Source: CBDUEV01 sp965366365 (GTDB lineage Bacteria > Actinomycetota > Acidimicrobiia > Spongiisociales > JAENVV01). From it: a DNA stretch of 49,164 nucleotides. The position numbers were made by a program, and so were the translations under genes. The first letter of the stretch is position 1. Each line of letters opens with the position of its first letter. Shown here piece after piece: positions 15,836 to 22,933 of this stretch. The notes under the pieces are model-generated. The model had not been told where the DNA came from, did no database searches, and worked only from the letters and a program-made list of their open reading frames with translations. Location of the stretch: contig CBDUEV010000016.1 of NCBI GenBank assembly GCA_965366365.1, positions 1-49,164 of the forward strand. Direction: 5' to 3'.

Positions 15836-17685
15836 GCGTACATCTCCTCGATGAGGTCGGAGAAGCGCTCCACGAGGACCTTCCTCTTCAGTTTCTGGGT
15901 GGCGGTGAGTTCACCCTCCTCGTGATCCAGTTCCTTGGGGATCAGGGCGAACTTCTTCACGGTCTCGACTCGCGCAAAGTGCTCATTGGCTTCGTCGACC
16001 TGCTTCTGGATCAGAGCCTGAACCTCAGGCTTCTCGGACAGATCTCGGTAGGTCGTGAAGGTGATCCCCTTTCGCTGCGCCCAGTTCGACGTCGTGTCGA
16101 ATTCGATTCCGATCAAGGCCGTCAGGAACTTGCGACCGTCACCGACCACCATGGCCTCTTTGATGAACGGCGACACCTTCAGCTTGTTCTCGATCTCGGA
16201 TGGTGAGACGTTCTTGCCGCCGGCCGTGATGATGATGTCCTTCTTGCGGTCGACGATCCGCAGATGGTCACCCACCCACTCCGCCACGTCCCCGGTATGC
16301 ATCCATCCCTCTTCGTCGATGGTCTCGGCAGTTGCGTCAGGGTTCTTGAAGTACCCCTGGAAAATCCCCGGTGACTTGATGAGGATCTCACCATCGTCGG
16401 CGAGTCGGATCTCGACGTCATCGTTGACGACCGAGCCGATCGAGCCGAGGGTCACGTCCCCGGGCAAATTGCCCGTCCCGAGCGCAGTGGTCTCGGTCAT
16501 GCCCCAGCCTTCGTAGAGGGGAATCCCGATGGCGAGAAAGAACTTGATGACCTCAGGTGCGATGGGGGCGGCACCACTGGTGGCCTGGATACACCGTTGC
16601 ATACCCAGCTTCTTCTGGAGCGATCGATACACCAGCACGTAGCCAGCCCAGTGCAGGACCTCGCCGACAGGACCACGCGACCCTGTGTCTACCAAGCGCT
16701 GAGCGTTCTTCATGCCCGTCTTGAGGAACACCGAGTAGAGCAGCTTCTTGATCAGCGATGCGTCAGCCATCCGAATCTGGACGAGAGCATGCATCTTCTC
16801 CCAGATGCGCGGCGGCGCCGGGAAGTACGTCGGCTGTACCTCGGCCAGATCGGATACCACCGTTTCGATCGATTCGGCGAAGTTGACGCAGGAACCCATG
16901 GCCAGCGCCCCACAGAGGTCATAAAGGCGCCCGAACACGTGACAGAGCGGAAGATAGCTGAGCAGTTCGGCTTGACCGCGCGGTTGGCCGCCGGCGGCGA
17001 TCAGATCCTCCGCGCACTCCGACGCCCACGTGAGATTCCGGTGCGACAGCATCGCCCCCTTGGGAGGACCCGTCGTCCCCGATGTGTACACGAGCGTCGC
17101 AGTCGACTGCGGATCGATGGTGTCCACCAAGCCGTCCACCCGACGAGGATCCTCCGCAAACGCCGCTTGGCCGGTTGCCAGGAACGTCTGCCACGACATG
17201 AGGCGTGGGTCGTCGTAAGAACGCACTCCCCGGGGCTCGAGGTAGATGATCTTTTCCAGGTGCGGTAGGGACTCGACGTCCAGGGCTTTGTCGACTTGCT
17301 CCTGATCCTCGGCGATGAGCACCTTCGCCTCCGAGTGATTGAGGAGGTAGTCCACCTCGGCGGCGGGGTTCGTCGCGTACAAACCAACCGACACGGCTTG
17401 GAGCGCCTGGATGGCGAGGTCGGCGATGACCCACGCCTTGCGGTTCTCGGAATGAATGGCCACTCTGTCCCCGGGCCTGACTCCGAGGCTCCACAGGGCC
17501 ATGGCGGCAACCTGGACCTGACGCCAATACTCTTCGTAGGTGGTCTCCTGCCAGATCCCGAATTCCTTCTCACGCAACGCGATGTGTTGCGGACGTTCCG
17601 CCGCGAGCTGACGCAGCCGGCCGGCCAGCGAAGTAGCCGACGTCGCAGGACTCGGATGGGTGGGATGCTCGATGGTTGCCGTCAT
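15832..17685 (-). CDS. long-chain acyl-CoA synthetase (AMP-forming, FadD15-like)
   Basis: 617 residues of the ANL superfamily. The core motifs are present: phosphate-binding loop YTSGTTGPPKGAMLSHRN (near residue 200), YEGWGMTET (A5), MHTGDVAEW (A7), VDRKKDIIITAGGKNVSP (A8) and a C-terminal TQKLKRKVL carrying the catalytic Lys. It activates a carboxylic acid with ATP and transfers it to CoA on the inner face of the membrane. It overlaps livG upstream (ATGA) and livH downstream (GTGA), so it is made in step with the importer, suggesting uptake and immediate CoA activation of an organic acid. Chain length and substrate are not resolvable. Confidence 0.9.
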   Translation of the reverse strand: MTATIEHPTHPSPATSATSLAGRLRQLAAERPQHIALREKEFGIWQETTYEEYWRQVQVAAMALWSLGVRPGDRVAIHSENRKAWVIADLAIQALQAVSVGLYATNPAAEVDYLLNHSEAKVLIAEDQEQVDKALDVESLPHLEKIIYLEPRGVRSYDDPRLMSWQTFLATGQAAFAEDPRRVDGLVDTIDPQSTATLVYTSGTTGPPKGAMLSHRNLTWASECAEDLIAAGGQPRGQAELLSYLPLCHVFGRLYDLCGALAMGSCVNFAESIETVVSDLAEVQPTYFPAPPRIWEKMHALVQIRMADASLIKKLLYSVFLKTGMKNAQRLVDTGSRGPVGEVLHWAGYVLVYRSLQKKLGMQRCIQATSGAAPIAPEVIKFFLAIGIPLYEGWGMTETTALGTGNLPGDVTLGSIGSVVNDDVEIRLADDGEILIKSPGIFQGYFKNPDATAETIDEEGWMHTGDVAEWVGDHLRIVDRKKDIIITAGGKNVSPSEIENKLKVSPFIKEAMVVGDGRKFLTALIGIEFDTTSNWAQRKGITFTTYRDLSEKPEVQALIQKQVDEANEHFARVETVKKFALIPKELDHEEGELTATQKLKRKVLVERFSDLIEEMYA

Positions 17686-18515
17686 AACCGGTTTCCCTTC
17701 TCGACCTCGTGCTCAGCTTGGCGCAGGCTCTCCGTGTCGAATTCCTCACCGAGGTAGGCGCGGATCACCTCAGGGTTCGTTTGGATCTCTGCCGGGGTGC
17801 CCTCGGCGATCTTGCTGCCGAAGTCGAGGACCATGATCCGGTCGGCGATATCCATGACGAGTCCCATGTCATGTTCCACGAGGATCATCGTGATCCCGAG
17901 CTCCTCCTGGATATCGAGGATGAAGCGAGCCATGTCCTCGGTCTCTTCGAGGTTCATCCCGGCTGCAGGCTCGTCGAGGAGCAGGATGCGGGGATCCATC
18001 GCCAATGCTCGGCCCAGTTCGATTCGCTTCTGAATGCCGTAGGGCAGCATGCCCACCAGGCTCTTGCGATAGTGGGCGATCTCGAGGAAGTCGATGATCT
18101 CTTCGGCTCGCCGCCGATGTTCGGTCTCTTCCCGCTTCGCCTTTCCCACGTACAGCGCCGAGGACAAGATCCCAGAATTCATATGCAGGTTCCGACCCAG
18201 GAGAATGTTGTCGAGCGTCGTCAGGTTGGAGAACAGCTCGATGTTCTGGAACATGCGGGCGATTCCGAGTTCGGCGATCTTGTGAGGACGCAAGCCGAGA
18301 ATGCTCGTCCCGTCGAGCGCGATCGACCCCTCTTGCGGGTGGTACACGCCGTTGAGGCAGTTGAAGATCGACGTCTTGCCCGCACCATTGGGTCCGATGA
18401 TGGCGAACAGTTCGCCGGCTGAGACGTCGAAGCTGACCCCGTTCACGGCGGTGACCCCGGCGAAGGACAGTTTCACGTCCTGGAAGGAAAGGAGCGGTCC
18501 GTTCACGAGAGCCAC
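17682..18515 (-). CDS. livG: branched-chain-type ABC transporter ATPase (LivG-like)
   Basis: 277 residues. Walker A GPNGAGKT, Q-loop FQNIELF, signature region LPYGIQKRIELGRAL (the LPYG form normal for LivG) and Walker B ILLLDEPAAGMN followed by the switch His in LVEHDM. The C-terminal INPEVIRAYLGEEF-like end (TNPEVIRAYLGEEF) is a LivG hallmark. It pairs with LivF to power the importer. It begins with GTG and overlaps livF by 13 bases; an in-frame GTG at 18506 after GGTGG is an alternative start. Confidence 0.88.
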   Translation of the reverse strand: MALVNGPLLSFQDVKLSFAGVTAVNGVSFDVSAGELFAIIGPNGAGKTSIFNCLNGVYHPQEGSIALDGTSILGLRPHKIAELGIARMFQNIELFSNLTTLDNILLGRNLHMNSGILSSALYVGKAKREETEHRRRAEEIIDFLEIAHYRKSLVGMLPYGIQKRIELGRALAMDPRILLLDEPAAGMNLEETEDMARFILDIQEELGITMILVEHDMGLVMDIADRIMVLDFGSKIAEGTPAEIQTNPEVIRAYLGEEFDTESLRQAEHEVEKGNRL

Positions 18516-19324
18516 CGCTTCCTTCGTTTGTAATGCTTGATGTCTCGGAAGGATTTTCGTTCCTCCCCGCCGGCGTGGAGGCCGAGGTAGAACTCCTGGA
18601 CATCCTCGTCACCCATGAGTTCGGCCGCCGACTTGTCCATCACGATCTTGCCGGTCTCCATGATGTACCCGTGTTGGGCGATGGAGAGCGCCATGGTGGC
18701 GTTCTGTTCGACGAGGAGAATGCTGGTTCCGTGGCTGTTGATGTCCACGATGAGATCTCGGATCTGCTGGACGAGGATGGGAGCAAGCCCGAGACTGGGC
18801 TCGTCGAGGATGAGGTAGCGAGGGTTCGACATCATCGCTCGACCCATGGCGAGCATCTGCTGCTCACCTCCCGAGAGATATCCGGCGACGGACTTGCGCC
18901 GATTGGCCAGAACGGGAAAGAGTTCGTACACACGGTCCATCTGGCCCGACATGTCGCCCTTGGAGGTGTGGGCGCCCACGCGAAGGTTTTCTTCCACAGT
19001 GAACTCACTGAACACCCGCCGACCTTCCAACACCTGAGTCACTCCGAGGCTGACGATTTGCGCAGCAGACGATTTGTGAATCGCTTTGCCATCGAGAGTG
19101 ATCTCACCCTTGGTGATGTCGCCGTTGTGCACGTCGAGCAACCCGGAGATCGCTCTCAGGACGGTGGTCTTGCCCGCCCCATTCGCCCCGAGAAGAGCCA
19201 CGATCTGCCCCTCGGGTACCTGGAAGGACATCCCGCGCAGCACCAGGATGACGTCGTGATACACGACCTCCAGGTTGGCGACTTCGAGCAAGACCGACTC
19301 CCCTCGAGTACGGGTGCTCGACAT
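18503..19324 (-). CDS. livF: branched-chain-type ABC transporter ATPase (LivF-like)
   Basis: 273 residues. Walker A GANGAGKTT, the LivF-type Q-loop region VLEGRRVFSEFTVEENL, signature LSGGEQQMLAMGRAM, Walker B YLILDEPSLGLAP and switch LLVEQN. First gene of the operon, so the promoter should lie in 19325-19432. ATG 19324 lacks an obvious ribosome site; TTG 19291 has GAGGGGAG about 6 bases ahead and would give a more typical N-terminus (LLEVANLEV). The C-terminus is unusually long and basic (HYKRRKRWLS). Confidence 0.85.
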   Translation of the reverse strand: MSSTRTRGESVLLEVANLEVVYHDVILVLRGMSFQVPEGQIVALLGANGAGKTTVLRAISGLLDVHNGDITKGEITLDGKAIHKSSAAQIVSLGVTQVLEGRRVFSEFTVEENLRVGAHTSKGDMSGQMDRVYELFPVLANRRKSVAGYLSGGEQQMLAMGRAMMSNPRYLILDEPSLGLAPILVQQIRDLIVDINSHGTSILLVEQNATMALSIAQHGYIMETGKIVMDKSAAELMGDEDVQEFYLGLHAGGEERKSFRDIKHYKRRKRWLS

Positions 19325-19343
19325 CGTAGGCTGACGACTCCAG

Positions 19344-19370
19344 CCGATCCCCCACGAATCGGGGTTTTTT
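19344..19370 (+). terminator. intrinsic-terminator-like sequence on the plus strand
   Basis: CCGAT/ATCGG arms around a 9-base loop, followed by GG and six T. It would stop plus-strand transcription, but no plus-strand gene lies upstream, and for the minus-strand moaE it has no U-tract. Confidence 0.3.
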
Positions 19371-19432
19371 CCATTCTCGATATCGGCGCCATGGCCGCAT
19401 TGGGGACGGTCGAGTCGTGGGCAGGTCGACGC

Positions 19433-19867
19433 TCAAGCGCCTTCGACCCATTCGGCGCCACCCGGCCAATGCTCCTTCTTCCAGATGGGCGCTCGCACCT
19501 TCAGCTCGTCTATGAGATAGCGGGCCGCCTCGAAGGCGTCACCCCGGTGGGCGGACGACACCGCCACCACCACGGTGGGTTGGCCCACCTCCACGATCCC
19601 GATCCTGTGTTCCACCACGATGTGAAGCACACCCCACCGGTTTGATGCCTCGGCGACGATCTCGGCGATCTTGCTCTCGACCTGTTCGGTGTAGGCCTCG
19701 TACTCGAGGGACGTGACTCCGGCCTTGCCCGGCGAGTGGTTGCGGACCATCCCGGAGAAGACGACCGTCGCTCCGGCACGGTCGTCCTGGATCTCGCCGC
19801 TCAGAGCCGCGACGTCCAAAGCGCTGTCACGCACGGCGACGCGCGTGGTTACCTGGTTCTCGTTCAT
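19433..19867 (-). CDS. moaE: molybdopterin synthase catalytic subunit MoaE
   Basis: 144 residues, the normal MoaE length. Motifs: FSGMVRNHSPGKAGVTSLEYEAY, VEHRIGIVEVGQPTVVVAV, SAHRGDAFEAARYLIDELK and RAPIWKKEHW, the last two carrying the active-site lysines (Lys123 and Lys130 by position). It transfers sulfur from MoaD thiocarboxylate to precursor Z to make molybdopterin. No moaD is adjacent. The start codon faces that of the protease gene across 13 bases, with a -10 box 8 bases before the ATG, so the mRNA is probably leaderless. Confidence 0.92.
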   Translation of the reverse strand: MNENQVTTRVAVRDSALDVAALSGEIQDDRAGATVVFSGMVRNHSPGKAGVTSLEYEAYTEQVESKIAEIVAEASNRWGVLHIVVEHRIGIVEVGQPTVVVAVSSAHRGDAFEAARYLIDELKVRAPIWKKEHWPGGAEWVEGA

Positions 19868-19872
19868 ACAAT
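19867..19872 (+). promoter_or_regulatory. -10 box of a leaderless promoter for the HtrA-like protease
   Basis: TACAAT, one base from the TATAAT consensus, then 8 bases, then ATG 19881. It overlaps the first base of the moaE start codon on the other strand. Confidence 0.6.
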
Positions 19873-19875
19873 GAG

Positions 19876-19881
19876 ATTCTA
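19876..19881 (-). promoter_or_regulatory. -10 box of a leaderless promoter for moaE
   Basis: TAGAAT on the minus strand, then 8 bases, then ATG 19867. It overlaps the first base of the protease start codon. The two promoters are mirror images in one 20-bp patch. Confidence 0.55.
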
Positions 19882-21128
19882 TGGAAAACCCTTCCCCCCC
19901 GTCGGGACCATCTTCATCATCCTCACCCAGGCACTCGGGACCGCCTGCACCGCCACCTCCGCCTGCGGCCCCTGCCGAAGGTGCGGGAACCTCTTTCGTG
20001 GACGACCCTCCCGCTCCCCCCGACTCGCGCCTATCCGCCGACCTTCGGCGCCGAAGGAGCACCAGCTGGGTCATCGCAGGCGTCGCCGGGGTGGCAGGAG
20101 CGCTCGCCGCCGTCGGAGGCCTCTGGCTCCTGGGCATTCTCGGGCAGCCGGATCCTGTGGCGCCTTCCCCGTTGCCGAGCGTGGTGCAGGTGGTACCGGC
20201 CGACGGCGAGAGCAGGGTCGGCACCATCGCCGCCTCCGCCACACCGTCCATCGTCAGTCTCGAGATCCAAGGCGTGCGCACAGGATTCGAGACGTTTGGA
20301 TCCGGTTCCGGCGTGGTCTTCACCTCGGACGGATACGTCCTCACCAACCATCACGTTCTCGTGGGGGCCGAGTCCATCAACGTGATCTTCTCGGATGGGA
20401 AGGTGTTCTCCGCCGAACTCATCGGAACCGACCCGCTCACCGACCTGGGAGTCGTCAAGGTCGACGCGGCGGGGTTGACGCCGATCCCCCTCGGAGACGT
20501 AGAAGCCGTGTCCGTCGGAGACCTGGCCGTCGCCGTGGGAAACCCGCTCGGTCTCCGAGGCGGCCCCTCGGTCACATCGGGGATCGTCTCGGCGACGGGG
20601 AGAAGGCTGGAGGTGGTCGGCGAGGAACGGCTCTTCGGGCTCATCCAGACCGACGCCCCCATCACCCTTGGTTCCAGTGGCGGTGCCCTCCTCGACGAGG
20701 AAGCCCGCCTGATCGGCATCACAACGGCGATCGGGGTCACCGATGTGGGGGCCGAAGGGCTCGGGTTCGCAGTACCGATCGACATCGTCACCGGCGTCGC
20801 CGCCGACCTCATCGCCGCCGGTCGGGTCGACCACGCCTACCTCGGCTTCGAGGGTACCGACCACTTCACGACCACCGACGACGGAGCGTCCACGCCATCG
20901 GGCGCAGAGATCCGACTCATCGTGCCGAACGGTTCGATCCAAGCCGCCGGCGCGGAGGAAGGCGACGTCATCGTGGCCTTCGACGGACGTCCCGTGGCGG
21001 CGATGGATCAACTCGTAGCCTTGCTTCGCACCTATCGTGCAGGAGATGAGGTGCTCGTCTCGATCGAGAGGGATGGCACCGTTCTCGATCTGAACATCAC
21101 TCTCGACGTGCGACCGGAGAACCCATGA
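19881..21128 (+). CDS. HtrA/DegP-like membrane serine protease with PDZ domain
   Basis: 415 residues: a disordered Pro/Ser-rich cytoplasmic N-terminus (1-55), one membrane helix (about 63-87), a trypsin-like S1C domain and a C-terminal PDZ domain (about 310-410). The catalytic triad is present as TNHHV (His158), LTDLGVVKV (Asp188) and GSSGGA (Ser266). The usual GNSGG is GSSGG here, a change next to the nucleophile. It likely degrades or refolds damaged exported proteins. It is coupled by ATGA to the next gene. Confidence 0.88.
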   Translation: MENPSPPSGPSSSSSPRHSGPPAPPPPPAAPAEGAGTSFVDDPPAPPDSRLSADLRRRRSTSWVIAGVAGVAGALAAVGGLWLLGILGQPDPVAPSPLPSVVQVVPADGESRVGTIAASATPSIVSLEIQGVRTGFETFGSGSGVVFTSDGYVLTNHHVLVGAESINVIFSDGKVFSAELIGTDPLTDLGVVKVDAAGLTPIPLGDVEAVSVGDLAVAVGNPLGLRGGPSVTSGIVSATGRRLEVVGEERLFGLIQTDAPITLGSSGGALLDEEARLIGITTAIGVTDVGAEGLGFAVPIDIVTGVAADLIAAGRVDHAYLGFEGTDHFTTTDDGASTPSGAEIRLIVPNGSIQAAGAEEGDVIVAFDGRPVAAMDQLVALLRTYRAGDEVLVSIERDGTVLDLNITLDVRPENP

Positions 21129-22210
21129 GCGACGACATCTTCAGCCAGCTCTTCGAATTGTTCAATCAACCTGGGGCCGTCAACTGGAAACTGGCGGGCG
21201 AGATCCTCAAGCAACTCGCCGGCGAGCGCGAAGCGATCGATCCATGGATCGCCGAGGAATACCAGGAACTCGGCCGTCTCGCCGAGCTTCAAGTCCAAGC
21301 GACCACCCGTTTCACCATCGGCGGGGCGGTGGACGCCCAGCCGGTCGATCGCCGCACCTGGGCGGAGCAGTCGATGGAAGGGTTCGGCTACATCGCCGAA
21401 CCTCTCGCAGACAAGTTCGGCAGTGGCGCCGACAGCACAGATCCGATGGGGGCGTTCCTGAAACCGCTCGGTCCGGCGCTGATCGGGATGCAGATGGGCA
21501 CTACCTTCGGTTTCCTCAGCCATCGCGTGCTGGGCCACTTCGAGCTCGGCTTACCCACCGCCGGTGACGGCGGCATGCTGATCCCCGTCCCGAATGTCGA
21601 AGCCTTCGCCGCCGACCACGGCCTGGACCAACGCCAGGTCAGGCTGTGGGTGACGCTGAGAGAGGTCATCCACCGCGCCCAATACGCACGGGGATGGGTT
21701 TCGGACCACATCGTGAACCTGATCCAGGTCTACCTCGACTCGGTCGATTTCGACCCAGCCCAGATGATGAGCAAACTCCAGAACCTCACCGATCCGTCCC
21801 AGTTCGAAGAGATGATGGAATCGACCGGACTGGCCAGCATCATGCAGTCGGGGGCCGTGGCGGAACGCGACCAAGCCATGGCTGCTGTCGCCTGGTTGAG
21901 CGGATACGCCGAGTTTCTCATCGATGACATCGGAGCCAAGCTGATACCCGATCTCGAACGGATTCGGGCGGCGAACCGTGCGCGGCAGGGTGAACCGACG
22001 CAGGGCGAACAACTCATCACGAGGACTTTGGGCCTCGAATTGACCGGGGCGCTTGCCCAGCAAGGTGCCGAGTTCTGCTGGGAGGTGGATCGGCGATGGG
22101 GAGGCGAGGCGTTGGAGAGCATCTGGGACGATCCCGAACGGCTACCACTCATGGCCGAGCTGGCCGACCCCGTGGCGTGGGCGGCTCGCGTCATGATGCC
22201 GGAGCTGTAG
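21125..22210 (+). CDS. zincin-like (DUF2342-type) protein with a degenerate HExxH motif
   Basis: 361 residues, mostly helical, resembling the actinobacterial zinc-dependent metalloprotease family annotated as DUF2342 or F420-biosynthesis-associated. Family features include FGFLSHRVLGHFELGLP, LIPVPNVEAFAADHGLD and WVTLREVIHRAQY. The last is where the family normally has HExxH; here it reads REVIH (Arg179, Glu180, His183), so the first zinc ligand is missing and proteolytic activity is doubtful. It starts inside the stop of the HtrA-like gene, which suggests a shared function in envelope protein control. Family assignment is from memory of the motif pattern. Confidence 0.7.
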   Translation: MSDDIFSQLFELFNQPGAVNWKLAGEILKQLAGEREAIDPWIAEEYQELGRLAELQVQATTRFTIGGAVDAQPVDRRTWAEQSMEGFGYIAEPLADKFGSGADSTDPMGAFLKPLGPALIGMQMGTTFGFLSHRVLGHFELGLPTAGDGGMLIPVPNVEAFAADHGLDQRQVRLWVTLREVIHRAQYARGWVSDHIVNLIQVYLDSVDFDPAQMMSKLQNLTDPSQFEEMMESTGLASIMQSGAVAERDQAMAAVAWLSGYAEFLIDDIGAKLIPDLERIRAANRARQGEPTQGEQLITRTLGLELTGALAQQGAEFCWEVDRRWGGEALESIWDDPERLPLMAELADPVAWAARVMMPEL

Positions 22211-22236
22211 GCGCCCGCCCAGCCGGTCCCGCCGAC

Positions 22237-22242
22237 TACCCT
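22237..22242 (+). promoter_or_regulatory. possible -10 box for the peroxiredoxin gene
   Basis: TACCCT, 41 bases before ATG 22284. Initiation about 7 bases on would fall inside the left arm of the inverted repeat described next. Confidence 0.3.
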
Positions 22243-22275
22243 TTCGGGCCCAGAAGGACTGACCAGCCCGAAAGG
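22240..22275 (+). promoter_or_regulatory. inverted repeat covering the peroxiredoxin ribosome-binding site
   Basis: CCTTTCGGGC (22240-22249) and GCCCGAAAGG (22266-22275) are a perfect 10-bp inverted repeat with a 16-base spacer. The right arm contains the AAAGGA ribosome site. It could be an mRNA hairpin hiding that site, or a protein operator beside the promoter. Confidence 0.5.
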
Positions 22276-22283
22276 ACCACACC

Positions 22284-22754
22284 ATGGCGGCGATCGTCGG
22301 TGAGCCAGCTCCCGCATTCTCCCTCCGAAGCCAGAGCAAGGAAGAGGTTTCGCTCGCCGGTCTGCGGGGCCGTAAGACGCTGGTCGTCTTCATCCCCTTC
22401 CCGTTTACCGGCATCTGCGACGGGGAGCTGTGTGAACTGCGCGACAACCTCGCCCAACTCAACAGCATGGACGCCAACGTGGTCGTGATCACCTGCGACA
22501 CCGTTCCTGCCAACGCACGATGGGCGGCCGACAACTCATTCGAGTTCCCGGTCCTGTCGGACTTCTGGCCGCACGGCGCCGCTGCGCAGGCCTACGGATG
22601 TTTCAACGACACCTTCGGAGTGGCGATGCGGGCTACCTACGTCCTCGATCCCGACGGGGTGGTCCGCGAGATCATCGCCACCGACAGCCTCGGCGAGCCC
22701 CGCCACGTGTCCAGCTACCACGCCAGCCTGGCTGCCCTCGACGCCCCCTACTGA
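22284..22754 (+). CDS. AhpE-type peroxiredoxin
   Basis: 156 residues with the thioredoxin-fold peroxiredoxin motif PFTGICDGELC: Thr42 and peroxidatic Cys45, as in M. tuberculosis AhpE. A second Cys at position 50 (Cys-x4-Cys) might act as resolving cysteine as in bacterioferritin-comigratory-protein-like enzymes. It reduces hydrogen peroxide and organic or lipid hydroperoxides in the cytoplasm. The start is fixed by GAAAGGA 7 bases upstream. It converges on fumC across a duplicated hairpin region. Confidence 0.9.
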   Translation: MAAIVGEPAPAFSLRSQSKEEVSLAGLRGRKTLVVFIPFPFTGICDGELCELRDNLAQLNSMDANVVVITCDTVPANARWAADNSFEFPVLSDFWPHGAAAQAYGCFNDTFGVAMRATYVLDPDGVVREIIATDSLGEPRHVSSYHASLAALDAPY

Positions 22755-22755
22755 C

Positions 22756-22842
22756 GGGAACCGGTGTGCCGGTTCCTCAGCAGAACACCTCCGGCGTTCT
22801 ACACCCCAACCCAGCCGCTAGAGGATTCCACCCTCGGTCATC
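22756..22842. repeat. tandem repeat copy 1 (hairpin plus fumC tail)
   Basis: An 87-base unit directly repeated at 22843-22933. It starts with a perfect 8-bp hairpin, GGAACCGG/CCGGTTCC, loop TGTG, then a near-identical 37-base stretch, and ends (22818-22841) with a copy of the last codons of fumC: read on the minus strand it spells MTEGGIL and a TAG stop. Confidence 0.9.
22757..22776. terminator. hairpin between peroxiredoxin and fumC, copy 1
   Basis: GGAACCGG/CCGGTTCC stem with a TGTG loop, starting 3 bases after the peroxiredoxin stop. It is symmetric, so it could act in both directions. No T-tract. Confidence 0.5.
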
Positions 22843-22933
22843 GGGAACCGGCCCACCGGTTCCTCAGCAGAACACCTCCGGCGTTCTACACCCAGCCCAG
22901 CCCAGCCGTTAAAGGATTCCACCCTCGGTCATC
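22843..22933. repeat. tandem repeat copy 2 (hairpin plus functional fumC end)
   Basis: A 91-base copy of the preceding unit; it is longer by 4 bases in a CAGCC/CAGCCC run. The hairpin arms are identical but the loop is CCCA. It includes the real fumC stop. Confidence 0.9.
22844..22863. terminator. hairpin between peroxiredoxin and fumC, copy 2
   Basis: GGAACCGG/CCGGTTCC stem with a CCCA loop, 46 bases past the fumC stop on the minus strand. Confidence 0.5.

Noticed and set aside
22756..22933. Considered as the start of a CRISPR array or attachment-site repeat
   Set aside because: Only two adjacent copies, no regular spacers, no cas genes or integrase; it is a tandem duplication of a gene end.
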